Shown here one piece after another: positions 11,212-22,185 of a DNA stretch of 37,007 nt. A program made the translations under genes and the position numbers. The stretch's first letter is position 1. The number at the start of each line of letters is the position of its first letter. The notes beneath the pieces are model-generated. The model had not been told where the DNA came from and did not search any database. It was given only the letters and a program-made list of their open reading frames with translations. This stretch comes from Gnetum montanum (taxonomy: Eukaryota; Streptophyta; Gnetopsida; Gnetales; Gnetaceae): assembly GCA_015680685.1 (NCBI GenBank), contig MNCI01014402.1, positions 4,701 to 41,707 on the forward strand. Direction: 5' to 3'.

Positions 11212-12640
11212 GTGACAAAGGTAAGACAAAGTGAAAAAATTCAAGCCCTGCACATAAAAAAGGGTAAGGGGAAAATTCCTATCTCCGATGAGGCTATGGA
11301 CTCTGACACAAATGATGATAGTGGATGTGAGATCTACTACTATGACCATCCTAAGGGATGTTGCCCAATTATTTCACATCTACAGGAGTCTGGGGTGTAT
11401 GCGCTAAATCCAAGACTTAACCAATGGCAAACACCCCGAAGGTTACCTTATCCACAAGGTAACCCAAGGCAGTTCCACCAATCATTAATGTATTATCCAA
11501 GTGGAACTCCACCACAGCCCATTGGACAACATCAGCAGTGGCAATACCCACAATCATGGGGGATGCCATCGCCAACACAATAATACCCTTACCGGTAGCC
11601 TGATCATTATGGTTATTATGTGCAGTAGCCTGTTTCTCCAGGTGACTCTATGGATCACACAACTCCCCAACGTCACTACCAAGTTTGGGAGTACTTCAGG
11701 AGGACTCCTTCTCCTCCGAGAGACATCTCACATTTATCCCATCCTCCAACTCCATCCGCACCTCTTCCACCCATAGATACCATACAACCTGTTCCAACAA
11801 TGCAAGGGGAACTCCCTACTCAACCGCAACAACGTAACACCGCGAGAGCTGTAAATATTCAACCTGTAAACATTCAACCTGGCATTGGTTTTGACAACTA
11901 TACAAAGAAAAGGTCTTTCTTCAAAACTAGAAGCCCAAAAAGACTCTCGCAACAACAAACGGTTGAGCAGATGTACATGCCTCCAACATCTAACACTTCG
12001 GAGCACCCTTCAGTCCAAAAGAACTATATGCATACGATTATGTTGACACATACTGTAATTGACTGGATCAAGGTAGGCCACCTTCCCAGGAAACTATCTG
12101 ACCCTAGAAGCCCTTTAATTTATTTGCAAATCACCGAAAATGCACCACATCAGGCTCTTCTTGACTCAAGTTCTGAAGTCAATTTAATATCACGAGAAAT
12201 GTATCAAGCCTGGAACCTGGCCCAACTAAAGAAGAGTAACATCCAACTGGAGCTGGCTGACTAGTCCATCACCATTCCCTTAGGATTGGTGGAGGACATC
12301 ATCACCACTATGTGTGGGTGATCATACCCAGCTGATTTCCTGGTGATTGAGGTTAACAATGAAGGGGGCTTCCCAATTATAATGGGAAGGCCATGGCTAA
12401 GTATAGTAGATGCGTACCTAGGGATCTGTGATCTTTCCTTGCAAATATCCAAGATAAACATTTACAGAAAGATCGAGAAGAAGAAAGTTCCGTGCATCAT
12501 GTACAGTGACACTGAGGGTGATGACATGGAAGAGTGTTCAGCATTGCTTCCATGTGAGTGGTGTGCCCAAGAAACACAAATCCAAAGGTGCCTGTATGTA
12601 GTAACCACACTAGTAGTAAACACCCCATGGTAGATAGCTA
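11212..12640 (+). pseudogene. gag-protease linker and aspartic protease of element 1, broken
   Basis: One frame runs through the region with stops at 11581-11583, shortly after that, near 12262, near 12318 and at 12631. The first half is rich in P, Q and Y and probably disordered. The second half is the retropepsin region: A-L-L-D-S-S-S-E-V-N-L-I-S-R-E-M-Y with the presumed catalytic Asp at 12163-12165, and then I-I-M-G-R-P-W-L near 12390. The catalytic triplet reads D-S-S rather than D-T/S-G, as it does in element 3. Retropepsin would cleave the Gag-Pol precursor. After the protease the RT, RNase H and integrase are absent, so the element is non-autonomous as well as broken. Confidence 0.8.
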
Positions 12641-12827
12641 CTAAAAAGAGCAAACTCATATGCACGGAACGAACTGAGAAAACTCATGTTAACAATAGAG
12701 GCATAGACACATTGGAATATGAATGTCGCCAACTTCCACCCCTCAACCTAAAAACATCAATGTGAAGAAGTTGGGCACTTTTACGAAATTCAAATAGACG
12801 TTCATTATTTCGGATCTCTTCCTTACA

Positions 12828-12842
12828 ATTTAGTCATGGGGG
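12828..12842 (+). other. upstream polypurine-like motif
   Basis: ATTTAGTCATGGGGG is identical to 14819-14833, which sits directly before the second LTR. It may be an extra plus-strand priming site at the end of the coding part. Confidence 0.5.
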
Positions 12843-12890
12843 AGATGGCCACCTATGCTGATCTTTGAAGGCCCTCGGTTCTTTTTAAGT

Positions 12891-12980
12891 TTTTGTTTTA
12901 CACGTTTTTGTTTAACACATTTTTGTTTTACAAGTTTATGTTTAACACATTTTTGTTTTACATGTTTTTGTTTCGCAACT
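12891..12980 (+). repeat. three 30 bp T-rich tandem units
   Basis: Units start at 12891, 12921 and 12951, each beginning TTTTGTTTTACA and followed by a related TTTAACACAT-like half. Being a multiple of three, they also create a ten-residue F/C/T-rich repeat in one open frame, which I take as a by-product. Confidence 0.85.
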
Positions 12981-14818
12981 TTCTTTAACTTTTCTTATTT
13001 TTGTTTTACAACATCATTATATTTTTCCATTTTGTGTGTGTGCGTGTGCATGCCATCCACCATGTAAGTTCGTCACCCAATAAGTGTTCAGAACGATGGT
13101 ATGAACTATTTTTCATTGATTGCTAATGTTTGGTTTTTACCTTAAGGTTACGATGTTGATACTAAGGTATGTTCTTTTGATATGGCAGGCAGTGAGTCCA
13201 CTTCATCCATCCATCCACCAAAGTCTATGGTCTCTCTTGGCTTGGAAATGTACAGTCCACTTTTTAATAAGGACTTTAACGAATCGGTGACTGAGTACTT
13301 TTCAAACTAAGGAAGGACTCAAGGTTTGAAAAGGGTGTGACTTCAAGGGAACTTGATGCATTTGTGTTAGCCATTCTTTTGGGTGCTTGGATGTTTTCTT
13401 CTTGAGTTTTCTTGTCGTTCCGATGTTACCCACTTTTCAGAAGCTAAGACAATACAAATAAGAAGTCTTTGCATGGTGTGGTTCTCACGCACAAAAACAC
13501 AAAACACAAAAAGCAAAAAAAAAAAAAGAAAAAAAAGTGAGAATTCAAAGCACACCCCTTAGACAGAATAAACTTGGGCTACAAGCACTGGTTATGGAAC
13601 CAAAAGTGTTCCATCTAACTAAGGCCCTTCTCACTTCCCATTCTCTCCTTTGTTTTGTCGGAATGGTGGTGTCTCTTGGAGGAAGCATTCTTATTACTCC
13701 AGTGGATGGTTTGGTCAAGTGTGTTGATGCGAAGTCACTAGATGTGGTTGGTTTGAGGCCAGATTTGGAATGAAATTTGCCAAGTCACATTAATCATGAA
13801 ACACACAAGGGGCTGTACACCACCTTGTTCTTGGGATTCCATTCCATCCTCTTCTCTCCACCCTTCTCTGCACTATTCACCTCATTGTCGGGTGTATCAT
13901 TAGTGTATATTTTGGTAGATGCATTATTTTATTTTTGGTAAATTCTCATGGTTAAGACTTTAACTCTTGTTCCAAAGGACATTCCCTGTGCCTATGGACT
14001 CTTTGAATGTGGGATTGTCAGGGCATTAAGGGCATGAGCCTGCTTTGGGGAGGATCCACTGACATTCCTATTTGGTGCATTAGTTAACTTCTTTTCCTTA
14101 ACATTTTGCAATTAATTCTTTTTTGTTCATTTCCATCTTGACATCTATTTTATCGCTACCCTAGTTGTCTCTTTTTCTCCATCTTCTTGTTCTTATTCTT
14201 TCTCCATTTTCTTGCTACCGAAGGTTCGTGATTAGTCATGGGGTACAGGGCCCACTTTTTTCGATTCTCTTCTAGCCTCGAATTTTTTGATTTTCTTCCT
14301 AACCCCTACACCTTTGGTAGTCATCATTTATATATTCCTAGATCCATATCAACCATACCACAACCCAACCAATGGACTTACACCGAAGCAAGGTATAACC
14401 ACATTGAAATTCATTTACCCTTGCTAATATAAGACTGTGTTGTGTGTGCAGATGGCGATCATGCAATAACAGACTGGATCTTGAGGGAGCACTTGGAATG
14501 GAGTAGTGCTGAAAGCAGTTATGCAAGGAGCAAGATCAATGAGGTGCTTACTGATGGACAACAAAAGGTGCAATCTGGGCATTGGTAGTAGCAAGACTTC
14601 TTCTCTCTTCTTCTCTCCTCTTCTCTCTCCTCTTTTCTCTCAGCTGCCAAATGTGGCCTGATGTCAATGTAATAAGGTGTTCACCCTTGTTGTCATGAAC
14701 ACCAGTTTTGTCAAGTCTTGTAATAATGATCCATTCACATGTCATCCCATTAGTTCCATTCCCTTAATAATCCCATATCTACCTGATATTATTGTAATGA
14801 ACTCGAGGATGAGTTTTC

Positions 14819-14835
14819 ATTTAGTCATGGGGGTA
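14819..14835 (+). other. polypurine tract of element 1
   Basis: The G run in TCATGGGGGTA ends at the first base of the LTR (TGATGGGATG at 14836), the expected position of the plus-strand primer. Confidence 0.65.
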
Positions 14836-15373
14836 TGATGGGATGTGATATCACGTCGTCCCCTATGATATTGCGTACACGATATTGCAGTTCGTCGTCG
14901 TATCTATAAATAAGAGGCAGCACTCCCCTTATTGATCATCCTAAGCTTAAAGTAGGGAAACTCTGGTGGATTGATCACCCCAGAGATAGATTATTTTCCA
15001 TGTGCCGATAGTAGGAGTCCCCAAGTAAACGGATCTTTATTCAAGCAGCTTTGTACCTGAACGCAAGTTGTGTACGGCAATAAAGATGAGCTTTGTGGAT
15101 AAACCTTGCAGTACATGGAATAGGTTTATTACATGTTATTTCCTACCTATTATTTATTACTTGCAGTAGCACGGTATGAGTACAACTTGATTACGAGCAT
15201 TTACGAATGTGTACAGTTAGTCAAGGAATCGGTTACTCATCGCGATTAGTCTCTCTCACCCTTATCTCCTAGAACGCGGGATAAGTACGATTTGGTTATG
15301 AGCATTCAAGGATGTGTACGGATAGCCAAGGAACATATGCTTATCACGTTTAGGTTAGTTAAGTGCCTCAGTA
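14836..15373 (+). repeat. 3' LTR of element 1, truncated
   Basis: It aligns with the first 580 or so bases of the 5' LTR, including the TATA box at 14905-14912, one full internal repeat unit and part of the next. Differences are mostly transitions. It breaks off after GTGCCTCAGTA and is joined to inverted gag sequence. The rest of the LTR, about 390 bases including its end, is missing. Confidence 0.88.
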
Positions 15374-16873
15374 GGGAGGGATCACGGTTGTATTCCTCCA
15401 CACTTTCTCTTTTCCGTAGCTCACCCTCTTCTTGCGCTACTTGTTCCAACAATACTTCAACTTCATGGGCTCTTAGTTGGGAGAGTCTCCCCTGGGCGTA
15501 AGTCCCAAGAGCTCTCCTCGTTTCATTTCGTAGCCCATCCACGAGGTGGCAAAGTTGTTCCCGCTTAGCGTACCCATGGCCCGGGCAACGATGTAGCAGT
15601 GTGTAGTAACGGGCCATGGCAGCATCCAAGGATTCATGAGCTCCTTGTTTCCAGCCTTGGATCTGCTTACGCAAGTTAGACACTCTGGAGTACGTTTGAT
15701 ATTTGTTGTTGAACAATTCAAGCATTGTACTCCACCTCCTGATGGTTTCCGGTTCTAAGGACCGGTACCAGCTTTCTGCTTCTTTAATGAGTGTTCTTAG
15801 GAACAACTTGAGTTTCTGCCACTCATTGTCTATGTTCTGCAAGGCACAGGCGTCGTGGAATGCCTGTAAATGATGTTGAGGATCAGCGTTGTATCCCCCT
15901 TCAAAACGTGGGATATTATTTATATCCAAACGCTTGATCCTACTGTCTTTCAAATGCCTTGTGGGAATCCTAACTGCCTCTCTAATGTCAAGCATACTTC
16001 GGGTTGCGAATAGGGGTTCGTCATGATCATCTCTTTCATGACGTCTGTGATGTCTACGTTGTGGTTCCCTATTCTCCCTACGTCCTTGCCCTTGTCCTAA
16101 CTCCTCTCGACCTTCTTGTCGAGGCATTTCATCTCTTCTACCTTTACTTTCCGCGTTATGCTCATGGTGGCTGCGCCCAGATGTGGAAGGAGAGGGTGAA
16201 TGATGTGATGAAGGGGAAGAAGAAGGGGATCCATCACCATGGTGATGTTTCTTACCTTCTCTTCGGCTGCTTCGGCCCCGATCGTCGTGACGATCAACGA
16301 GTCCGTCATTAGTGCGAATGACTGTTCCTGCCGTGAACAGCTGGTGCTCACGGGGATCAGAGCCTAGAATATGTATCGTTGATCTAAGGCTCTGATGCCT
16401 AACCTCTTCACTAGAGTGAGGAGGAGGAACATCATTTTCTAAGAAACCCATCGTGAGGGGTTCCTCATCTCCTATTTCACTAATGACGTGGGAACCTTGC
16501 CCTTCAGTAGTGAATGTTGACTCTCCTACCTTGCATCCTGAATACGTTGGGAATTTGTGGGACGATAATCCCTCATGTCATAATCATCCAAAACGTATTC
16601 CGCAATTAGTTCTTGTATGCCTGTCTATGCTAAGGCACGAACAAGCATGGCAGGGCCGGCTCTATTAGGGGGTAACACGATGTTACCTTGCATGTCTCTC
16701 CACCGTAGTAGCTCATCTTGATGGAAAACAAAGGTAAAATCTGGTACATACTCATTGGGATGAGTATATGTGACCTTAGATTGTTGAGGACATGGTTGAT
16801 CTCGGTTATGCGTATGATGCTGACTTTCTCCTGTATTGTCCTTAGGTGAGTTGATTTCATGAGAAGAAGCCAT
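15374..16873 (-). pseudogene. gag: gag of element 2, inverted and truncated
   Basis: This is the sister of the element 1 gag, read from ATG 16873 (M-A-S-S-H-E-I-N). The region up to about 16630 is open. In-frame TAG codons then appear near 16630 and 16530, where element 1 has CAG, and a small deletion near 16490 shifts the frame. The remainder (about 16451 down to the junction) is one long open frame that covers the H/S/R-rich domain and the whole gag core. This includes S-L-E-P-E-T-I-R-R-W and C-P-G-H-G-Y, and it is better preserved than in element 1. It ends at 15374 inside the charged tail, where it meets the LTR of element 1; a few further codons read into that LTR and have no meaning. 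Confidence 0.87.
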
Positions 16874-17002
16874 TTCGAATGGTGTGCTAATGTTCACTGT
16901 TATTTAATGTTCTTAATTAATTGATTAACCCTAAGGTTCGTTTTAAGCTCACAATGATGTGAGTGATATCCCTTATGTTAAATTGGCGTAAAAAACACTT
17001 AG

Positions 17003-17020
17003 TCCCCGGCAACGGCCCCA
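17003..17020 (-). promoter_or_regulatory. primer-binding site for tRNA-Asp, element 2
   Basis: On the minus strand TGGGGCCGTTGCCGGGGA has one difference from the tRNA-Asp complement. It lies one base from the LTR end. Confidence 0.85.
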
Positions 17021-17966
17021 ATGATGAGTGGCGAGGTACCCCTACACTCCACCATACAAATACGAGTGTGCACGCGCGATCCGGTCGAACTCCGCAGACT
17101 AAATGCCTTAATGCCATAAGAAACACTTGGGGTTAATCGTTCGTTGTCTTCCCAGGCTTGCTTGTATGTGTCACGGTGTATGGTTAAGCAAGTCTGAGGT
17201 ATGTGATTTTTTTGGTCTTTTTGGCTTATCTTCTATGCTACCAGGAGAAGGGTTGAGAAACTAAGCTAACTCTAACTAAAGATCTAAGTCTAAGTTAACT
17301 AGCGTCAGCATCCGTTCCCACTTGCCGGACACACCCTGAACTATGCAACTGTGGCTTACCAAACGCTAATCGTTACTGGGATCGCCACACGTAACGCAAG
17401 TGCTCGAAGTGGTCGTACTGAGGCACCTATTTAGCTTATGTGTGATAAGCAGCCGATTCCTTAGCCAGCCGTAGACACCCGTGGGTGCTCGTAACTAAGT
17501 CGTACTTATCACACGTTCTAGCTTAGCAATGAGCAGCCGATTCCTCAACTAGCCGTACACATTGGACCCTGGAGTTACCAAGCGCAGAATCCTGGAATAT
17601 GCTACTGGGTTACCAAGCATCCAATGCTCGTAATTGAGTCGTATTCATGCATTGCGTCAAGCAGCCGATTCCTTGACTAGCCATACACGTCCGTAGACGC
17701 TCGTAATCAAGTCGTACTTGAACGCACTAGGAAAGCAGTAAATGAAAGCAATAAATGAAAACACGTGCTGCAAGGTTTATCCAAACAGGTTCGTCTTTAT
17801 TGCCGTACACAACTTGGGTTCAGGTTACAAGCTGCTCGAATAAAGAGCCGTTCACTCTAGGACTCCTACTGCGGGCACATGGGGAAAAATTCTAACTTTG
17901 GAGTGATCAATCTGCCAGAGCTTCGCTACACTAGCCAGGATTGGGAAATGAAGGGAGTGCTGCCTC

Positions 17967-17976
17967 TTATTTATAG
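17967..17976 (-). promoter_or_regulatory. LTR TATA box, element 2
   Basis: The minus strand reads CTATAAATAA, at the same distance from the palindromes as in element 1. Confidence 0.65.
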
Positions 17977-17990
17977 ATATGGCGGCGGGA

Positions 17991-18048
17991 CGCGATATCG
18001 CATACGCGATATCGCAGGAGAAGACGGGATATTGCGTACGCGATATCG
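17991..18048. promoter_or_regulatory. cluster of GCGATATCGC palindromes in U3
   Basis: Palindromic units occur at 17991-18001, 18006-18015 and, as an inverted pair around GTACGC, at 18028-18048. Decayed versions are at 8409-8500 and 14841-14890. All lie upstream of the TATA box, so they could be activator or repressor sites. They are CpG-rich and decay to ATATTG or ATATCAC forms in the other copies. Confidence 0.55.
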
Positions 18049-18075
18049 TGGCCTAGTGCAAGTCACGTCTCATCA

Positions 18076-18983
18076 CTTAGTCCAGACCAAAACCAACCAC
18101 ATTCAATGACTCCACATCACCATTCTAAGCCACTCCACCCCCCTAAGACATGAGCATGCATCCATAGAACAACCACCATTCCTTATTAGAGAAAAAAAGA
18201 GAAGTAGGAAGTGAGGAAGGGACTTAGTTAGAGGGGACCTTTAGGCATAAGTAACATGCCTTTCTAGTCCCATAACCAATGATTGTAGCTTGTTTATTTT
18301 GTCTAAGGGCTGTTCTTTTAATTTCCATCATTTTTTTTTGAAATGGAAACCACACCATGTAAAGACTTATTCATTTATTGTGTCTAAGGGGTGTGCTTTG
18401 AATTCCCATCATTTTTTTTTTGTGAAATGGGATCCACACCATGCAAACACTTATTCAACTTCCTTTTATTGATCAACATGGAATGGTAAGGAATCCATGA
18501 AAACACACACATGCACCTAGGCAAACAAAAAGGTACAAAGAATACTGAATTCCCTTGAAGTTACACCTTGTTCAAACTTGTGAATCCTTTCCAATTCTAG
18601 AAACTACCAAAGTCACAAATTCATTATAGTTTTATTAATGAAAAATGGACTGCACATTTCTAGAACAAGAAAAACTATAGAGATTGTGGATGGGTGAATG
18701 TTGTGGACTCACTACTTGTTGCATGAAAAGAAACCACATTCTAATTATCAGTAACAAAATTCAAAGCTAGAATCTAGACACCAACAATCAAATAACTAAA
18801 TAGTACATACCACCATCAAGCAACAAATTACCACTATGCTTGGCACTTATTAACAAAAAGTTATAAGAATGCACTAGAATAAAACACAATATAAAAGAAA
18901 GTGTAAAATATTCAAGAAATAACAATGTACTAATGATGGTATAAAACAAAAATTAGAAAAGATTAATAACACAAAAACAAGAA
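18076..18983 (-). other. non-coding 3' tail of element 3
   Basis: The reverse complement follows element 1 positions about 13060-13770 in order. Landmarks are AGTGAGTCCAC, ATGTGCAGTCCA, ACTTCAAGGGAA, a poly-T block between GGTGTGCTTTGAATT and CCACACCATGCAAA, CTCTAACTAAG and GATGTGGTTGG-like blocks. There is no coding potential. The tail stops at 18076, where the LTR of element 2 begins. The rest of the tail and the 3' LTR of element 3 are not in the window. Confidence 0.75.
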
Positions 18984-19238
18984 NNNNNNNNNNNNNNNNN
19001 NNNNNNNNNNNNNNNNNNNNNNNNNNNNNNNNNNNNNNNNNNNNNNNNNNNNNNNNNNNNNNNNNNNNNNNNNNNNNNNNNNNNNNNNNNNNNNNNNNNN
19101 NNNNNNNNNNNNNNNNNNNNNNNNNNNNNNNNNNNNNNNNNNNNNNNNNNNNNNNNNNNNNNNNNNNNNNNNNNNNNNNNNNNNNNNNNNNNNNNNNNNN
19201 NNNNNNNNNNNNNNNNNNNNNNNNNNNNNNNNNNNNNN
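18984..19238. other. assembly gap (255 N)
   Basis: A run of N. It replaces the C-terminal half of the element 3 integrase, including the expected catalytic Glu, so any frame drawn through it is meaningless. Confidence 0.99.
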
Positions 19239-19694
19239 GAGGTGGTAGGGTGTTGTGAGTTTATGTTCAACCCCCAAGCATTGCATGAGCTTCCAAAAAT
19301 TAGTGCCTATCAAGTGTGTTCCATTATCAAAAATTAATGCATGTGACACACTAAACCTATTTACAACATTTTTTTGTACAAACCAAGTAGCAGTAGAAGA
19401 TGTATAGTCAATGACGACTACTGCTTCTACCCATTTTGTACAATAGTCAATAGAAACTATGATATACACCTTTCCATTTGACATGGGTGTGATGGAATCC
19501 ATGAAATCAATGCCCCAAATGTTGAAGGATTCTAGTGGTTGAATTCATTCTTAAGGTTCCTCCATTTGAGCAATCATTCCACCATCTTGTTGGCACCATT
19601 CACAAGACTAGACATATTAGTGAGCATCCATGAAGATTGTTGGCCAGTAGTACCTTACCATTAGGATCTTAATGGCTGTGCATTTTTTAGCATA
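19239..19694 (-). pseudogene. integrase of element 3, N-terminal and core part
   Basis: The minus strand shows the end of the zinc-binding domain (Y-A-K-K-C, R-Y-Y-W-P-T, C-E-W-C-Q), then V-S-I-D-Y-C-T-K-W-V-E-A with the first catalytic Asp and F-D-N-G-T-H with the second. The third acidic residue is lost in the N gap. Stop codons sit in the zinc-finger-to-core linker. Integrase inserts the element DNA into the chromosome. The His part of the zinc finger lies on the other side of the 3.9 kb insertion. Confidence 0.85.
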
Positions 19695-19699
19695 GTGGT
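19695..19699. repeat. target-site duplication, left copy (GTGGT)
   Basis: It pairs with GTGGC at 23634-23638. The uninterrupted target read GTGGC, so one C-to-T change followed. Confidence 0.7.
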
Positions 19700-19962
19700 T
19701 GTAACACCCTACCCTAGCTTAGGGTAGGGTGATGCCTAGGATCAAGTAATCTTAGCATGGAAGCATGATAACTAAAACATAGAAGCATGATCACTAAAAC
19801 CAATAATGTGCAAAATGCAAGATAATAAGAAAAGTCAAATGGCACAAAACTTTCCCACCATACCAAAAACTAGATGTACATATCATGTTATCAAAATGCA
19901 TGTCTCTACATAAAGCAAACTATACACTACTCTGCCAAAATACAAAAACACATATTATGCTA

Positions 19963-21268
19963 TCTTTACATGCTTAACTAACATGATTATGTACACTAGC
20001 CCTGTGTAATGTATCTAACAGATGATTTTGCTAGTAGGGGTGTTAGATTGGGATCTAAGAGCACCTATCTAGTATGTCTTTATGATTTATGTGTGATTTT
20101 GGTATGTAGGCATTTGTACTATAGCACTATGTTGTATGATGTTCTAGTGTGGTTTTGGCATGTGAATGTGTAAAGCATATGATAAGAATCTTGTAGGTTT
20201 AAATGGATTTTGATTTGGAGTCCTAGTGTGCCTGTTACACATGATTAAAATTTATGATATTAGTTATAGAAACAAAAAATAAAAATACCTTAGGAAAATT
20301 GTTCCATAAAAAAATAATAAATAATTCAAGTTAAAAAAAATAAAGAAAAAAGTAAAACTAACATTAGCACATGATGTGCACTACCTCGGTTAGTATTTTT
20401 ATTTTAGAAAGTAATGTGGCCTAAAACCTTGTTTTATTTTCTTATGGTATAAGAGATTACTGCCTTTTTCTCCCACCACCCATACACATTGGGTTTATTT
20501 TAGTCATTTTCTATTTTGTTTAGAAACAGAAATGAGGGTTATGTTTGTTCTCTTCTCTTTTCCTCCATTTTCTTCTATTTTTCTCCTTTTTTTTGGATTT
20601 TGAGCCTTCTGGATGGTTTTTGCTTACTTTGAACTTGGATTTGGGATTATTTCGGTCGTATCTACATAGGTGTAAAACTTGTTGGGAGTGAAATGGAGTC
20701 CTACTAGATTTTTGAAGATTTTCTACTTATTTCAGCCTTTTTGCCCCACCAATTTTAATTGGTGGGTTGTCTTTACCTTTTCCCTATATTTTTGTGCTGG
20801 ATTAGTGTATATGATAATGCGATGGGGGCATGTGGGATGGACAGCTCAAAGTTTGAGCTTAGGCATCTTATTTTATAGATTTTCCCAAAATTATAGGCTT
20901 TTGGTTACAAATTGTTTATTAATATATATGAGATGTATGGTATGATGTGGACTTGTAGAATATGATATGTGGTATTGATGAGACTCGTATGATTGAAATG
21001 TGCTATTTGTGGGGCCTATTAGGGCGTGAGCATTTTTGGGCTTTTCAATCCTTTCTAGTGATAATTAAATATTATTTTATTAATCAAACTTTGAACATGC
21101 ATAAGTTTGCTTCCATGAGTTCGATTTAGATAAAATTAGTGCCATTGGGATTGTTTTAGAAAGTACTTTATAATTATGAAATTAGTTTTCTCTTTGGGCA
21201 TATATCATTTTGAAGGTTATTATAGTGGTCATTTATATGAAAGTATGTGTCTTTTAAGAAATATGGTA
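19963..21268 (+). repeat. left inverted arm
   Basis: It runs from CTTTACATGCTTAACTAAC to AAATATGGTA and matches the reverse complement of 22186-23491 along its full length with scattered substitutions and small indels. Confidence 0.85.
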
Positions 21269-22185
21269 TACATCAACCAAGCATAGAAGATTTTTCCCCT
21301 TCCGTGCTCGTCTAGGCTATTGCACCTTTTACCTGTAATTAAATAAAGTTAGTACACAACTGAGTGGGAAGCCTTTACACTTCCCTTACTACATGGTTGA
21401 CAAGTGCTACACTAGAGGAGAGGAGTGGGGTACAAGACAACCTACAACACTGTTAGTCTCATGCATGCTTAAAACAACACACACCATATCACTCATGAAG
21501 CTAACATACTATCATACAAACATAGATAAAGCCATGATCTAACATCATCTATCATGCCCATGTCATCATACCCATGATATACCATAAATAGTCCATGATC
21601 CACATGATCATAATCCAAATAGAACATCTATTCTCAATGATATGACTCACAACCAATACTATCACCTACATAGTCCATGTGGTGGCTAGCATATTTGCAT
21701 TCAGTGTAGCATGTGAACCATTGCCATAAGTACTCATAATAGCCATTTCTTGTAGGTCTTTTATGTGCTAGGATTTGTGAACTTGTCACCTGCAACCACT
21801 AACCTTCTGGAGGACTGGCAATAGGAATGAACACACCTATGCCATGGACCAATCGTAGGGATGAACATACCTAAACTCTCCCACGATCAAGATGAGGCCT
21901 AAGATAGGAGCCTCACCGATGCATCATAGTTGGGGTCAATCGATACTACCTCCAGGATGCCTCATCACCAACCGATCCACACCATCATGCTAGCACCACC
22001 CACCAACGACTATCATAAACGTTGTCATGAAAACATATACACAATATGACTAGCTTAAGCCAACACATGTCATAAGCACCACCCCAAATAAACACAACTG
22101 CATAGATCCAACCCTAACAATAATTTCATGAAAATAATACCACAATGCAATAGAACAACATGAAAAGCTTGATATGACAAAAAAA

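Larger units (their letters stand above)
12641..14835 (+). other. non-coding 3' tail of element 1
   Basis: About 2.2 kb lies between the protease and the second LTR. The beginning (12641-12720) keeps traces of the pol N-terminus seen in element 3 (A-T-K-K-S-K-like), then pol is missing. The part 13060-13770 is homologous, inverted, to 18076-18720 in element 3, so it is a genuine family tail. The stretch 13513-13538 is A-rich and 14598-14642 is a CT-rich microsatellite. I see no envelope-like frame with membrane segments; short open frames here have no resemblance to proteins. Confidence 0.75.
17022..18075 (-). repeat. 5' LTR of element 2
   Basis: This 1054 bp LTR starts TGATGAGACG at 18075 and ends CACTCATCA at 17022. 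It is longer than the LTR of element 1, largely because it carries additional copies of the internal unit (about 17440-17515, 17530-17650 with an inserted variant, and 17640-17720). The U3 palindromes are nearly perfect here, and a TATA box is present. The outer flank (18076 on) is the tail of element 3. Confidence 0.87.

Noticed and set aside
12855-13067. F/C-rich 70-residue frame as a small secreted protein
   Set aside because: It is produced by the 30 bp tandem repeat and has no other protein-like sequence.
12641-14835. An envelope-like gene as in some Athila elements
   Set aside because: No long frame, signal peptide or transmembrane pattern. The homologous tail in element 3 is also non-coding.
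15306-16451. A 381-residue open frame as a host gene
   Set aside because: It is the open part of the element 2 gag, matched throughout by the element 1 gag on the other strand. Its last codons read into a foreign LTR.
18953-19502. Protein frames running through the N gap
   Set aside because: The continuity is created by unknown bases. Only the integrase part outside the gap is real.
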